Shown: positions 9,686 through 19,397, counted from the stretch's first letter. The stretch: DNA of 64,000 bases from Campylobacter jejuni (GCA_014305285.1 JACRSG010000009.1:1-64000), one strand, 5' to 3'. Translations and numbers: made by a program. The notes: generated by a model from the sequence alone, not told the origin.

Positions 9686-11493
9686 TAAGATTTTGCTTTT
9701 TCCATTCTTTTTCTTTGAGTTGGATCAAGATAGCGTTTGCGAATACGCACATTTAGAGGTGTAACTTCTACAAGCTCATCTTCTTCTATCCACTCTAAAG
9801 CTCTTTCAAGGCTTAATTTTCTAGGTGGTACAAGCTTGATCGCATCATCGCTTCCACTCGCTCTTACATTGGTAAGATTCTTTCCTTTGATAGGATTAAC
9901 ATCTAAGTCATTTGGACGAGAGTGCTCGCCTATAATCATACCGGTATAAACTTTAGTTTGAGGCTCTATGAAAAGCACTCCACGCTCTTGAAGGTTAAAC
10001 AAAGAATACCCCAAAGCCACACCATTTTCCATAGAAATTAACGCTCCATTGTTACGCTTTTCAACCGCACCACTAAAAGGACGGAATTCTAAAAAGCTAT
10101 GATTCATCACGCCTTCGCCTTTAGTATCGGTTAAAAACTGACTTCTAAAGCCTATAAGTCCGCGTGCTGGAATTTCAAACTCAAGTCTTGTTTGTCCATC
10201 GCCTGTTGGAGTCATATTTTTCATTTCAGCTTTTCTTTTACCAAGTTTTTCTATTACTGCACCGCTAAATTCCTCAGGCACATCGATAACTAAATGTTCA
10301 AAAGGTTCTGTTTTAACCCCATCTTCAACCTTTACGATAACTTCAGGTCTTCCCATGCAAAATTCAAAACCTTCACGACGCATATTTTCAGCTAAAATGG
10401 TGATTTGAAGTTCGCCCCTACCGCTTACTTTAAATTTACCTTCGCCTGTGCTTTCGTATTTCATAGCAATATTAGTTTTCATTTCAGCTTCTAAGCGTTC
10501 AGCGATTTTATTTGAAGTTACATGTTTTCCTTCAGTTCCTGCTAATGGTCCATCATTTACAGAAAATACTATGCTTAAAGTCGGCTCTTCAATGTGCAAA
10601 GGATCAAGTGGCATAGGATTGTTTGGATCTACAACGCTATCACCCACATCTAAAGCTTCAAAACCTGCTATAGCTACGATATCTCCACTTCTTGCTTCTT
10701 CAATATCCATTTTTTCTAAGCCCATAAAACCAATGAGTTTTGAAATTCTACCATTTACTTTGGTGCCATCAGCTTTTGCAAGCATTACGCTTTGGTTTTT
10801 CTTCACGACCCCATTGAAAATTCTAGCAATGCCTATTTTACCTACGAAATTATCATACCCTAAAGTGAAAACTTGAAGTTGTAAAGGATTGTCATTTGTG
10901 CCACTTGGCGCTGGAACGCGTTCAAGTATGGTTTTAAAAAGTGGCTCCATATTGTCACTTTCATCGTTTAGATCAAGCTTAGCATAACCATTTTTTGCTG
11001 CAGCATAAACTATAGCAAAGTCAAGTTGCTCATCGTTTGCATCTAGGGCTACAAAAAGATCAAAAATTTCATTGATCACTCTTTCAGGATCAGCAGCTGG
11101 TTTGTCGATTTTGTTGATTACAACTATAGGTTTAAGCCCTAAAGATAAAGCCTTTTTAACCACGAATTTAGTTTGTGGCATAACGCCTTCTTGAGCATCT
11201 ACTAAAAGCAAAACTCCATCAATCATTTTTAAAACGCGTTCTACTTCTCCGCCAAAATCAGCATGCCCTGGAGTATCTATGATGTTGATTTTTGTACCTT
11301 TATAATTGATCGCTGTATTTTTTGAAAGTATAGTAATGCCGCGTTCTTTTTCTATATCATTGCTATCCATAACGCGTTCTGAGATTTGTTCTCTTTCGCT
11401 AAAGGTGCCTGATTGTTTTAACAATTCATCTACCATAGTGGTTTTACCATGGTCAACGTGAGCTATAACTGCTATGTTTCTAATGTTTTCCAA
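9685..11493 (-). CDS. typA: Ribosome-associated GTPase TypA/BipA
   Basis: A 602-residue translational GTPase of the EF-G family that binds 70S ribosomes and helps large-subunit assembly and stress adaptation. The G domain shows G1 [10 protein letters not shown]2 ERGITI, G3 [10 protein letters not shown] and G4 NKID in order. The EF-G-like domains III and V and the TypA-specific C-terminus (about 490-602, ending [10 protein letters not shown]-like basic residues) follow. The length is normal. It is the first gene of a two-gene operon with the small membrane protein. It is divergent from the flagellar sigma-54 operon. Confidence 0.97.
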   Translation of the reverse strand: MENIRNIAVIAHVDHGKTTMVDELLKQSGTFSEREQISERVMDSNDIEKERGITILSKNTAINYKGTKINIIDTPGHADFGGEVERVLKMIDGVLLLVDAQEGVMPQTKFVVKKALSLGLKPIVVINKIDKPAADPERVINEIFDLFVALDANDEQLDFAIVYAAAKNGYAKLDLNDESDNMEPLFKTILERVPAPSGTNDNPLQLQVFTLGYDNFVGKIGIARIFNGVVKKNQSVMLAKADGTKVNGRISKLIGFMGLEKMDIEEARSGDIVAIAGFEALDVGDSVVDPNNPMPLDPLHIEEPTLSIVFSVNDGPLAGTEGKHVTSNKIAERLEAEMKTNIAMKYESTGEGKFKVSGRGELQITILAENMRREGFEFCMGRPEVIVKVEDGVKTEPFEHLVIDVPEEFSGAVIEKLGKRKAEMKNMTPTGDGQTRLEFEIPARGLIGFRSQFLTDTKGEGVMNHSFLEFRPFSGAVEKRNNGALISMENGVALGYSLFNLQERGVLFIEPQTKVYTGMIIGEHSRPNDLDVNPIKGKNLTNVRASGSDDAIKLVPPRKLSLERALEWIEEDELVEVTPLNVRIRKRYLDPTQRKRMEKAKS

Positions 11494-11569
11494 ATTTTCT
11501 TCTCCAAAGCTAAATTTTTAAGAGCTTAAATTATACAAAAATTTAACTTAAACTACAGAGTATCAAAAC

Positions 11570-11587
11570 TTGGAACACTTCTTGCTT
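11570..11587 (+). promoter_or_regulatory. Sigma-54 promoter for the fliK-flgD-flgE operon
   Basis: TTGGAACACTTCTTGCTT shows GG (11572-11573), exactly ten bases, then GC (11584-11585), the -24/-12 arrangement of RpoN promoters. It lies 42 bases before the first gene of a flagellar operon. In Campylobacter, rod and hook genes are controlled by RpoN with FlgSR. Confidence 0.9.
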
Positions 11588-11627
11588 TAAAGTCTTATGA
11601 AATTAAAATTTTAAAAAGGAAGTTCAA

Positions 11628-11951
11628 ATGTCAAAACCATTAAATGAAGAGATTTTTGTGGAATTTAAAAGCGATTTAGTTGAAAGAAAAAATGAAGTTT
11701 TGCTTCAAGTTTTAGAACTTTTAGAAACTTTTAGATCAGATAAAAATGAAAAAATGGCAAGAATTTCAAGCGATCTTACAGAAATTTTAGAAAATGAAGA
11801 AAATTTAGAGAAAATTTTAAATGCCAAAAATTTGGAAGAGCTTTTAAATATCTTAACTGCTTTAAATGAAGATAAGATGATTAAAGTATATGAAGTTTCT
11901 TATTTGAAAGAAAAATTTCCTAATGTAATGGTAGATAAATTTTTAAAATAA
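11628..11951 (+). CDS. Small flagellar-operon protein, function unknown
   Basis: A 107-residue acidic, Leu/Glu-rich, probably helical protein without signal peptide or membrane segment. It is the first gene behind the sigma-54 promoter and lies 18 bases before fliK, so it is expected to be made with the hook genes. A role as a chaperone or a hook-assembly helper would suit its size and charge, but nothing in the sequence proves it. AAAAGGAAG precedes the ATG. From memory it matches Cj0040. Confidence 0.8.
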   Translation: MSKPLNEEIFVEFKSDLVERKNEVLLQVLELLETFRSDKNEKMARISSDLTEILENEENLEKILNAKNLEELLNILTALNEDKMIKVYEVSYLKEKFPNVMVDKFLK

Positions 11952-11969
11952 TTTTTTGAAGGAAAAGTG

Positions 11970-13805
11970 ATGTCAAATTTAGCTCCGCAAAATGATGTTT
12001 TAAATCTTACGCCGAGTAAAACTTCTACTAATAACAGTTCTTTTAGTAAAACAAGTAAAAATAAAGAACATGAAAGTAGCGATAGTAAAAATTCAACTCA
12101 AGATGATACAGAGAGTTTTTTAAATTCTTTGCTTAAATCTATAGATGAAACCAATGAATTTTTACCCGATCATATGAAGATCAGTCAAAAAGAAGTTGTT
12201 AATGAAGCGATGAGCAGACTTCAAAAAGGAGCTTTTGATGAGAGTGATAAGATAAGCATTTTCGAATCTGCTTCTTTTATGCAAATTCTTTCTTTGTTAG
12301 ATAAATTAAAAACAGATACAGTAGATGTTAAGCTGGCAAATCTTTCTACTCAGCTTTCTAGTCTTATTAAAACAGAGGCTAATTTTAATGCTTTAAAAGG
12401 TGCATCAAATCTTAGTGAGCTTTTAGACATAGCTAAAGATTTGGGCTTAAATGTAAAAAGTATTAAAGTAGATCGTCTTCTTGATCTTAAAGCAACTTTT
12501 CCAAATTTAGATAAGGCTAATTTTTTTAAAGGTGCTGTGGATAATGTTTTTAAAGAAATCATCAATAATAAAATTTCCAATGTGAGTAAAAATTTAAATC
12601 ACAATTTTCAAAATACAACTCATACTACAAGTACTCATTTTACACAAAAAACAAATTCTAAAGATAGTGCTTCTTTGCTTTCTCAAACTCTAAAAAATTT
12701 GGATTTTATACTTTCATCCCAAGAAGGCAAACATGAAAAAAATGATAAAGTTAAATCAAAAATAGAAGAAGATGCTACAGATACTAAAAATACTTTAAAA
12801 AATATCAAAAATGATGAACTTGTAAAAAATTTAACAGAAGAGTTAAATACGAAAGATAAAAAAAACCAAGATAATTTAAATAAAAACAACGCAAACGATG
12901 TAACAAATAACGAACAAATAAAGCAAGACGAAAAAATATTAAACAATTTAAATAAAGATAACAATCTTGAAGATTTAGATAAAAATCAGGGAAAAAATAA
13001 TTTAAATCAAGGGGATATACAAGAACAAAATAAAAATTTAAAGAACAATAATCAAAATTTAATTCTTGATAAAAATTCAAATAAAGAAATTGTTAAAGAT
13101 ACTCAGAATTTAGCTTCAAATTTAACACAAAAAGATTTGAGTTTAAACAAGGAAATTAAAAATAACAATAAAGAAAATAAAGATATAAAACAGAATTTCT
13201 TTGATCAAAAATTAAATTTTGAAAATTTAAATAAAACTCAAGTCGTTCAAAACAAAGAGAATAATACGAATTTTAGCAATAATACCCATAAAGAAGTTTT
13301 TACTCAAGAACAAACAAAAACACGCAGTGAAAATGTAGATAAAAATAGCTTAGATGAGTTAAATTCTTTAGTAAAAGACTTGAATAAAGTAACACAAAAC
13401 AATGCCCGTGCTATCACTCCTAAAGAAACTTTGCAACATTTTTCACAAGATTTAAAAGAGGCTGTAGATCAATACAAAGCACCTATTACAAAGCTTAGTA
13501 TAACTCTAAATCCTAATAATCTTGGAGAAGTGGAGGTAACTTTGATACAAAGAGGTAATAACCTTCATATCAATTTCAATTCCAATACCAATGCAATGAA
13601 TTTGTTTATTCAAAATCAAACTGAGTTTAAAAATTCCCTTGTAAATATGGGATTTACTGGACTTGAAATGAATTTTAGCGATCAAGGAAAAAGAGAACAA
13701 AATCAAGGAAAAAATCGTAGTGGATATGGTTTTAAAGATGCTTTAGATGGAAAAAATGAAAACGAAAAAGTCAATCTAGAGCTTGTTTTAGCGAAGTATT
13801 TCTAA
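11970..13805 (+). CDS. fliK: Flagellar hook-length control protein FliK
   Basis: A 611-residue secreted ruler protein that measures hook length and switches export from hook to filament substrates through FlhB. The middle (about 240-460) is low-complexity and Asn/Lys/Asp-rich. The C-terminal hook-length domain holds ITLNPNNLGEVEVTL and FKNSLVNMGFTGLEM, which are diagnostic. I chose the ATG at 11970 over the adjoining GTG because GAAGGA stands 6 bases ahead. A second sigma-54 promoter begins two bases after its stop. It matches Cj0041 from memory. Confidence 0.9.
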   Translation: MSNLAPQNDVLNLTPSKTSTNNSSFSKTSKNKEHESSDSKNSTQDDTESFLNSLLKSIDETNEFLPDHMKISQKEVVNEAMSRLQKGAFDESDKISIFESASFMQILSLLDKLKTDTVDVKLANLSTQLSSLIKTEANFNALKGASNLSELLDIAKDLGLNVKSIKVDRLLDLKATFPNLDKANFFKGAVDNVFKEIINNKISNVSKNLNHNFQNTTHTTSTHFTQKTNSKDSASLLSQTLKNLDFILSSQEGKHEKNDKVKSKIEEDATDTKNTLKNIKNDELVKNLTEELNTKDKKNQDNLNKNNANDVTNNEQIKQDEKILNNLNKDNNLEDLDKNQGKNNLNQGDIQEQNKNLKNNNQNLILDKNSNKEIVKDTQNLASNLTQKDLSLNKEIKNNNKENKDIKQNFFDQKLNFENLNKTQVVQNKENNTNFSNNTHKEVFTQEQTKTRSENVDKNSLDELNSLVKDLNKVTQNNARAITPKETLQHFSQDLKEAVDQYKAPITKLSITLNPNNLGEVEVTLIQRGNNLHINFNSNTNAMNLFIQNQTEFKNSLVNMGFTGLEMNFSDQGKREQNQGKNRSGYGFKDALDGKNENEKVNLELVLAKYF

Positions 13806-13806
13806 G

Positions 13807-13824
13807 TTGGAATACTTATTGCTT
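13807..13824 (+). promoter_or_regulatory. Second sigma-54 promoter, before flgD
   Basis: TTGGAATACTTATTGCTT has GG at 13809-13810, ten bases, and GC at 13821-13822. It starts just after the fliK stop and lies 41 bases before the flgD ATG, so flgD-flgE can be transcribed apart from fliK. Confidence 0.88.
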
Positions 13825-13863
13825 TTAATTAAAAAAGACTTAATGTAAAAAAAGGATTTTATC

Positions 13864-14742
13864 ATGGCAACAACAAATTGGAATAGCAATCTTAATTGGA
13901 CAAATACTACTAACGCCAACCAAACAAGTGATAAGACTACTAAAACGGATAATTCGTCTGGTTCTAGCAATAATTCAGGAATAGTTAGCAATCCTAATGC
14001 AGTTCTTGATAAAGATGCATTTTTAAAACTTCTTTTGATAGAGCTTCAGCATCAAGATCCGACAGATCCTATGGATAGTGATAAAATGCTTACTCAAACT
14101 TCACAGCTTAGCGCACTTGAAATGCAGCAAAATACCAACACGACTATGCAAAAAATGGTTGAAACTATGCAAAAGCTTTCTGATTCTTTTAGTACAAGTA
14201 TGAGCACTTCAGCTTTAGGGGCTATTGGTAAAATGGCAACTGTTTCAGATAATAAAATCAAACTTACAGGTGCAGATGACCTTATCGCTCTTAAGATGTA
14301 TTTACCTGAAGATTCTGATCAAAACGGTGTTACACTAGAAATTTATGATAGCAACAATAAACTTGTTTTCAGTGAAAAAAGTGATACTAAATCCATTCCT
14401 CAAGGTTTATTTACTATGGAGTGGTCAGGAATAAATAACGATGGGGTTTATGCAGGTGATGGTGAGTACACTGTTAAAATGGTTTATAATAACAAAAATG
14501 GTGAAAAAATCACTGCAAATTACGGAACTTATCCTATCGAAGGTGTTGTTTTTAAAAATGGTGTTGCTTATGCAAAAATGGCTGGACAAGAAGTTTCTTT
14601 TGATGCAATACAAGAAATAACAGATTATAAATTTGGATCATCTTCATCTGCTGGGTCTATTGGAGGAAGTGGTTTGAGTGGAGACTCAAGTGGTGGAGAT
14701 TCTTCTGGAACTACAGAAGATGACAAAAAGGAAAAGGCATAA
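13864..14742 (+). CDS. flgD: Flagellar hook-capping protein FlgD
   Basis: A 292-residue hook scaffold. The conserved N-terminal FlgD region includes LDKDAFLKLLLIELQHQDP, DPMDSDKMLTQTSQLSALE, which places hook subunits at the tip. A FlgD Ig-like domain follows (about 130-240, with the typical GVTLEIYDSNNKLVFS). The C-terminus is a Gly/Ser-rich tail ending in acidic and basic residues. A short low-complexity Thr/Ser/Asn stretch opens the protein. It is followed after three bases by flgE. Confidence 0.95.
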   Translation: MATTNWNSNLNWTNTTNANQTSDKTTKTDNSSGSSNNSGIVSNPNAVLDKDAFLKLLLIELQHQDPTDPMDSDKMLTQTSQLSALEMQQNTNTTMQKMVETMQKLSDSFSTSMSTSALGAIGKMATVSDNKIKLTGADDLIALKMYLPEDSDQNGVTLEIYDSNNKLVFSEKSDTKSIPQGLFTMEWSGINNDGVYAGDGEYTVKMVYNNKNGEKITANYGTYPIEGVVFKNGVAYAKMAGQEVSFDAIQEITDYKFGSSSSAGSIGGSGLSGDSSGGDSSGTTEDDKKEKA

Positions 14743-14745
14743 GTC

Positions 14746-16383
14746 ATGATGAATTCATTTTATAATGGGATTTCTGGAGTTAAAACAAATAGCTTTGGTA
14801 TTGATATTACTGCTAATAATATAGCAAATGTCAATACCACAGGCTTTAAATACTCTGATGCTCAATTTAAAGATATTTTTTATACCACTATAACAACCCA
14901 ATCAACCAATCCTGCTCAAGGTGGTTATGGTAGTGGAGCTGCTTCTTCTAATATTGTTTTTGAGCAAGGCTCGCCTGTTGCAAGTGATGGCGAATTTGAT
15001 GTGGCCTTGCAAGGAAAAGGATTTTTTGGAGTTTTGGGAACTGATGGCAATGCTTACTATACTAGAAATGGATCATTTAGAAGAGATGCTAGTGGATATT
15101 TGGTAGATTCTTATGGAAATTTTGTTTTAGGAACAATGAATCCTGCTTTTATGGGTATCAACTATAGCAATAGGGTTGCAGGGCTTATGGGGGATTATCT
15201 TAACACAGGAACCCCAGTAAATAATGGTTTTACCGTAAATTCAAATAATTCTTTTAATATAGGTACAACCGCTTCTCAAGAGGCTATTAAAGTACCTGTA
15301 AATATATATTTACCTCCTCAGGTAACTCAAAATGTAAAATGGAGTGGAAGTTTAAATGCCAATACAACAACAGAAGTAGTTAAAGTGGATCTTGATCCTG
15401 GTAAATTTAACATTACAAAAACCCAAGATGGGAAATATGTAGTTAGCGGTAGTGTTAGCAAAGAAGATGTGTTTAGTGCTAAAGCAGGCGATAGGATCAT
15501 TTTAAATTTCACTGATGATAATGGAGTAAAAACAAGCTTTGAAGCAACTTTAGATGAAAATCTAAATTTTAAAAGCAATGAGCTTGATCTAAAAGGCTTA
15601 GATGAAAATAGTATCAAGCTTGATACAGTCCAAATTTCAACAGAGCAACAAAAAGCTAATAAAGATATTTTAGAATCTCCTATTTATAATGCAGATGGAA
15701 GTAAAAGTACTTTAAGGGTTACGCTTGAAAGGGTTTTGCCACAAGAAGGCGATAATATACAATATAAAGCCATTGCACAAATTTATGATTCTAATGGCAA
15801 TGTCGTAGGTAATCCAACTGAAGGAAATATGGTTTTTGATAAAAATGGTGCTTTGCTTCAAAACAATATTACAAGCATTGTAAATCCAAATGGTGGAACA
15901 ATTAATATTGATTTAGGCTCTCCTTATGATGCTAACAAACCTGGTTCAGGTTATAGTGGGATTTATATTAAAGAAGATGTTAAAAAAAATGTAGTTACAC
16001 AGCAAGATGGTGTAGCTGAAGGATTTTTTGAACAATACAATATATCGGATGATGGAAGTATTGTTGCACAATTTAGCAATGGTAAAAATGCCATAGTTGG
16101 AAAGCTTGCTTTATATAATTTTATCAATGAACAAGGATTGGCTGCTATGGGAGATAATATTTTTGCAGCAACGGCAAATAGTGGTGATGCAAGTTTTATT
16201 ATGAAAGATGGTCAAATTGTTAATACAGCCAAATTTAAAGGGAGATTTTTGGAGCAATCAAATGTTGATTTAAGTACAGAGCTTTCAAACCTTATCGTAA
16301 CTCAAAAAGCCTTTGATGCAAGCTCAAAAAGTATCACTACAAGCGATCAGATGATACAAAAAGCCATTAATATGAAAAGATAA
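14746..16383 (+). CDS. flgE: Flagellar hook protein FlgE
   Basis: A 545-residue hook subunit. The N-terminal D0 helix has the flagellar rod/hook motif ANNIANVNTTGFK (about 25-37), and the C-terminus has SNVDLSTELSNLIVTQKAFDAS-type heptads ending MIQKAINMKR. The long middle portion (about 150-430) forms the exposed D2-D3 domains, which vary greatly between Campylobacter strains. The start MMNS has two ATGs; AAGGAAAAGG precedes the first. It is the last gene of the sigma-54 operon. Confidence 0.97.
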   Translation: MMNSFYNGISGVKTNSFGIDITANNIANVNTTGFKYSDAQFKDIFYTTITTQSTNPAQGGYGSGAASSNIVFEQGSPVASDGEFDVALQGKGFFGVLGTDGNAYYTRNGSFRRDASGYLVDSYGNFVLGTMNPAFMGINYSNRVAGLMGDYLNTGTPVNNGFTVNSNNSFNIGTTASQEAIKVPVNIYLPPQVTQNVKWSGSLNANTTTEVVKVDLDPGKFNITKTQDGKYVVSGSVSKEDVFSAKAGDRIILNFTDDNGVKTSFEATLDENLNFKSNELDLKGLDENSIKLDTVQISTEQQKANKDILESPIYNADGSKSTLRVTLERVLPQEGDNIQYKAIAQIYDSNGNVVGNPTEGNMVFDKNGALLQNNITSIVNPNGGTINIDLGSPYDANKPGSGYSGIYIKEDVKKNVVTQQDGVAEGFFEQYNISDDGSIVAQFSNGKNAIVGKLALYNFINEQGLAAMGDNIFAATANSGDASFIMKDGQIVNTAKFKGRFLEQSNVDLSTELSNLIVTQKAFDASSKSITTSDQMIQKAINMKR

Positions 16384-16560
16384 TTCTTATGAATAAAGAA
16401 AAAATTTCAAGCAAATATCCATAAAATAAAGGAGTTATAGGCTGTGGAGCATAAACAATGGCTAAGGTTAAGATAGCACAAAGAATGATTAAAATTTTTA
16501 AGTATTTTGATATCTTAATTAAACTCCAATAAAAATTAAAATCTAAATTAAAAAACTTTT
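16384..16560 (-). pseudogene. Fragment of an MFS-type transporter N-terminus
   Basis: The minus strand has an open frame without a start codon that reads ISKYLKILIILCAILTLAIV then YAPQPITPLFYGYLL before running antisense into flgE. A single hydrophobic helix followed by YAPQP resembles helix 1 of YnfM-like major facilitator proteins. No remaining 3' part exists, so it looks like a relic beside a rearrangement junction. The match is by eye and uncertain. Confidence 0.35.
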
Positions 16561-16587
16561 TAAGTAAAAATTTTACTTTTAATTGTG

Positions 16588-16593
16588 TATAAT
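16588..16593 (+). promoter_or_regulatory. TATAAT -10 element for the CorC-like gene
   Basis: TGTATAATA lies after a T-rich stretch and 36 bases before the TTG start of the CorC/HlyC-type gene. It fits the vegetative -10 of the genus. Confidence 0.5.
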
Positions 16594-16628
16594 AAGGTTT
16601 AATAATATTTATTTCTTAAGGAGCTTCA

Positions 16629-17984
16629 TTGGACCCCAGTCAGGTTTTAGATTTAAACCAAACTTCTACAGCATCTTTTGATGCAGGATATTCTATACTT
16701 ATGATTGTTGTGCTTGTTCTAGTGTTTTTAAATGGTTTTTTTGTTTTGTCTGAATTTAGTATTGTCAAAGTACGTCGTTCTAAGCTTGAAGAGATGGTAA
16801 AAGAAAAAAAAGCCGGTGCTAAGAAAGCTTTGGAGGTTACTTCAAGACTCGATACTTATCTTAGTGCTTGTCAATTAGGAATTACTTTAAGTTCTCTAGC
16901 TCTTGGTTGGATAGGTGAGCCTGCTATTGCAAAAATGCTAGAAATTCCGCTTATTAATCTTGGTTTTAACGCTGTTATTATCCATACTATAGCTTTTATT
17001 ATTGCTTTTAGCATTATTACTCTTTTACATGTGGTTTTAGGAGAGCTTGTGCCAAAAAGTATAGCTATTGCAATTGCAGATAAAGCAGTTTTATTTATAG
17101 CTAGACCGCTTCATTGGTTTTGGATACTCTTTTTGCCTTGTATTAAAATTTTTGATGTTTTAGCAGCGATAAGTTTGAAACTTTTTGGAATAAAACCTGC
17201 TAAAGAAAGCGAACTGACTCATAGCGAAGAAGAAATTAAAATCATAGCAAGTGAGAGTCAAAAAGGCGGAGTTTTGGATGAATTTGAAACGGAGATCATA
17301 CGCAATGCTGTTGATCTTTCAGATACTGTTGCTAAGGAAATTATGACTCCTAGAAAAGATATGATTTGTCTAAATAAACAAAAAAGTTATGAAGAAAATA
17401 TGCAAATCATTTGTGAACATAAGCATACTCGCTTTCCTTATATTGATGGTTCTAAAGATACTATTTTAGGGATGGTACACATACGAGATATAATACAAAA
17501 TGAATTAAGCCACAAAAGTCAAAATTTAGATATTTTTGTTAAGCCTTTGATTTTAGTTCCTGAAAATATCAGCATTTCAAAAGTGCTTGTAATGATGAAT
17601 AAAGAACGTTCTCATACTGCATTAGTCGTTGATGAATATGGTGGAACTGCTGGAATTTTAACCATGGAAGATATTATGGAAGAAATTATTGGTGAGATTA
17701 AAAGCGAGCATGAAGAAGACAGCTATAAAAAACTTGCTGAAAATATCTATGAATTTCAAGGACGATGCGATATAGAAACTGTTGAAGAAATGCTTGTAAT
17801 AAACTATGATGAGGATTTAGAACAAGTTACCATAGGTGGATATGTATTTAATCTTTTAGGACGCTTGCCTATGGTAGGAGATCGCATTGAAGATGAGCTT
17901 TGTTATTATGAAGTTAAAAAAATGGATGGGAATTCTATAGAGCGTGTTAAGGTGGTTAAAAAAACAAATAAAGATGAAGAATAA
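16629..17984 (+). CDS. CNNM/CBS/CorC-HlyC family membrane protein (TlyC-like)
   Basis: A 451-residue protein: an N-terminal DUF21/CNNM membrane domain with about four hydrophobic segments (residues 15-195), two CBS domains (about 225-345, with KEIMTPRKDM and TALVVDEYGGTAGILTMEDIMEEI), and a C-terminal CorC_HlyC transporter-associated domain (about 360-445). Relatives are linked to magnesium/cobalt efflux or ion homeostasis; the old name hemolysin is not supported. Translation begins at TTG, chosen because AAGGAG stands 5 bases ahead. It ends in a bidirectional hairpin. From memory it matches Cj0183, so it follows a junction relative to NCTC 11168. Confidence 0.9.
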   Translation: MDPSQVLDLNQTSTASFDAGYSILMIVVLVLVFLNGFFVLSEFSIVKVRRSKLEEMVKEKKAGAKKALEVTSRLDTYLSACQLGITLSSLALGWIGEPAIAKMLEIPLINLGFNAVIIHTIAFIIAFSIITLLHVVLGELVPKSIAIAIADKAVLFIARPLHWFWILFLPCIKIFDVLAAISLKLFGIKPAKESELTHSEEEIKIIASESQKGGVLDEFETEIIRNAVDLSDTVAKEIMTPRKDMICLNKQKSYEENMQIICEHKHTRFPYIDGSKDTILGMVHIRDIIQNELSHKSQNLDIFVKPLILVPENISISKVLVMMNKERSHTALVVDEYGGTAGILTMEDIMEEIIGEIKSEHEEDSYKKLAENIYEFQGRCDIETVEEMLVINYDEDLEQVTIGGYVFNLLGRLPMVGDRIEDELCYYEVKKMDGNSIERVKVVKKTNKDEE

Positions 17985-18000
17985 GCCTCTTTAGGCTTAT
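17981..18000. terminator. Bidirectional terminator between convergent genes
   Basis: ATAAGCCT-CTTT-AGGCTTAT forms an 8-bp stem with a 4-base loop and is followed by TTTCTTTTT on the plus strand. It overlaps both stop codons of the convergent pair. Confidence 0.8.
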
Positions 18001-19181
18001 TTCTTTTTGTAAATTTGGTTTTTAATTTCTATACACTCAAAACCTTTTTTATCTAGTGTAACTATACGTAAATATCCACCCTCATCTACTTTACCCTCGC
18101 ATAAAAATACTCTTTTTGCTATTTTCATAGGAAGTTTTTCTTTATTTCTGTGTCCAAAGATTTGATAAAGATTATCCGAGGTGAAATTGCAAAATTGATT
18201 TGCTACTTTTTGACTGTCTTCATATCCACCTACTCCATAAATAAAATCATGGCTTGGCATAAAACTTATTTTTTCAGGTTTAGAGGGTATAAAATTTACT
18301 CCTCCATGTGAACAAAATATGAATTTATTTTGGAATTTATAGTATAAACATTCTTTTAGATGAGGATAAAGTTTTCTAGCATCTCTTGGAGTGAGTTTTT
18401 CTTTTCTAAAATCCTTTAAAGTGTTTTCATTAAATTCTTTGGAATTTGACAATTCTCCATTTGCCCATTTTATAAGATGTCTTTCATGATTTCCTTCTAA
18501 TAAGCATACATTTTCTTTTTCACAAATTTTTAAAAGAAATTTTATTACTTTACCATTTTCTATACCTCTGTTGATATAATCTCCTAAAAATATATAAAAT
18601 TCATCTTCTTTGATTGTTTTAATGTATTCTTTTAAAACACTATAACAACCTTGTAAATCTCCTATATGATGAATTTTTTTGTATTTGCTTAAATTTGGCA
18701 TTTGGTAAAGACATTTTTTCCAGTCTTTTGATTCTAAAATTGGGTATTTTTTTGGATTTTTTTTGAGCAAATCTTGATTTTTTTCTAAAAGAGCATAAGG
18801 GATGATGCATCCATTTTTTTTAGCTTCTAAAAGATTTTTTTCTTGACATTGTTTTAAAGATCTATCAAAAACAATAACATACATTTTATAGCGATATTGT
18901 TTAGCTAAGTCTTTATAAATTTTTAATGTTTCATTATAAGCGTTTATGATGCAAAATTCACCTTTTTGCATACGCATTTCTAGAAGTTTGAGTAAAATTT
19001 TACTCAAATCTTCATCATTTTTAACATTTAAAATTTTATATTCACTTACTATATTTTTAACACTTCCTGATAAAAGACGCAAAGCATTTAAATCAAGTGT
19101 ATAATTTTGAAGTTTATTATTTTTGATAAATTCTTCTTGCCCTGCGTAATAATTTCCCATTAAAACAAGTAAGATTCGCAC
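17997..19181 (-). CDS. Metallophosphatase with kinase-like N-terminal domain
   Basis: A 394-residue protein. The C-terminal half (about 168-390) is a calcineurin-like phosphoesterase with GDLQGCY (D175), GDYINRG (D201), GNHERH (N231, H232) and SHGG (H292), most like the PPP/ApaH group. The N-terminal half begins like a P-loop kinase (ILLVLMGNYYAGQEEF), yet the Walker A GxxGxGK(S/T) is replaced, so ATP binding is doubtful. Substrates may be phosphoproteins, Ap4A-like nucleotides or RNA ends. It is the last gene of a minus-strand run with phnA and terC. From memory it matches Cj0184c, annotated as Ser/Thr phosphatase. Confidence 0.8.
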   Translation of the reverse strand: MRILLVLMGNYYAGQEEFIKNNKLQNYTLDLNALRLLSGSVKNIVSEYKILNVKNDEDLSKILLKLLEMRMQKGEFCIINAYNETLKIYKDLAKQYRYKMYVIVFDRSLKQCQEKNLLEAKKNGCIIPYALLEKNQDLLKKNPKKYPILESKDWKKCLYQMPNLSKYKKIHHIGDLQGCYSVLKEYIKTIKEDEFYIFLGDYINRGIENGKVIKFLLKICEKENVCLLEGNHERHLIKWANGELSNSKEFNENTLKDFRKEKLTPRDARKLYPHLKECLYYKFQNKFIFCSHGGVNFIPSKPEKISFMPSHDFIYGVGGYEDSQKVANQFCNFTSDNLYQIFGHRNKEKLPMKIAKRVFLCEGKVDEGGYLRIVTLDKKGFECIEIKNQIYKKK

Positions 19182-19190
19182 ATTCTTTGC

Positions 19191-19397
19191 CTAGATTTTC
19201 TTTAAAAATTCAGTTTTTAAAACAATAATGCCAAATTTATCTACCCTAGCTTCAATTTCACCTTCTTTAGGAGTGAGTTTATTTTTTATGGTAGTTCCAC
19301 GTTTTAAAATTGCACTCGTACCTTTAACATTAAGATCTTTTATCACACTCATGCTATCACCTGCGTTAAGTTCTGTTCCATTAGTGTCTTTAGCCAT
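19191..19397 (-). CDS. phnA: PhnA (YjdM) C-terminal domain protein
   Basis: A 68-residue protein that matches the C-terminal domain of E. coli PhnA/YjdM: KDTNGTELNAGDSM, VIKDLNVKGTS, IKNKLTPKEGEIEARVDKFG. The N-terminal zinc ribbon of the 111-residue E. coli protein is absent; short forms like this are common. The biochemical function is unsettled despite the phosphonate name. Its ATG lies within the end of terC (8-base overlap), so the two are translationally coupled. Confidence 0.9.
   Translation of the reverse strand: MAKDTNGTELNAGDSMSVIKDLNVKGTSAILKRGTTIKNKLTPKEGEIEARVDKFGIIVLKTEFLKKI

Noticed and set aside
12683-13080. Two minus-strand ORFs opposite fliK
   Set aside because: They arise from the low-complexity Asn/Lys region; the Phe/Leu/Tyr-rich products are reading-frame artefacts.
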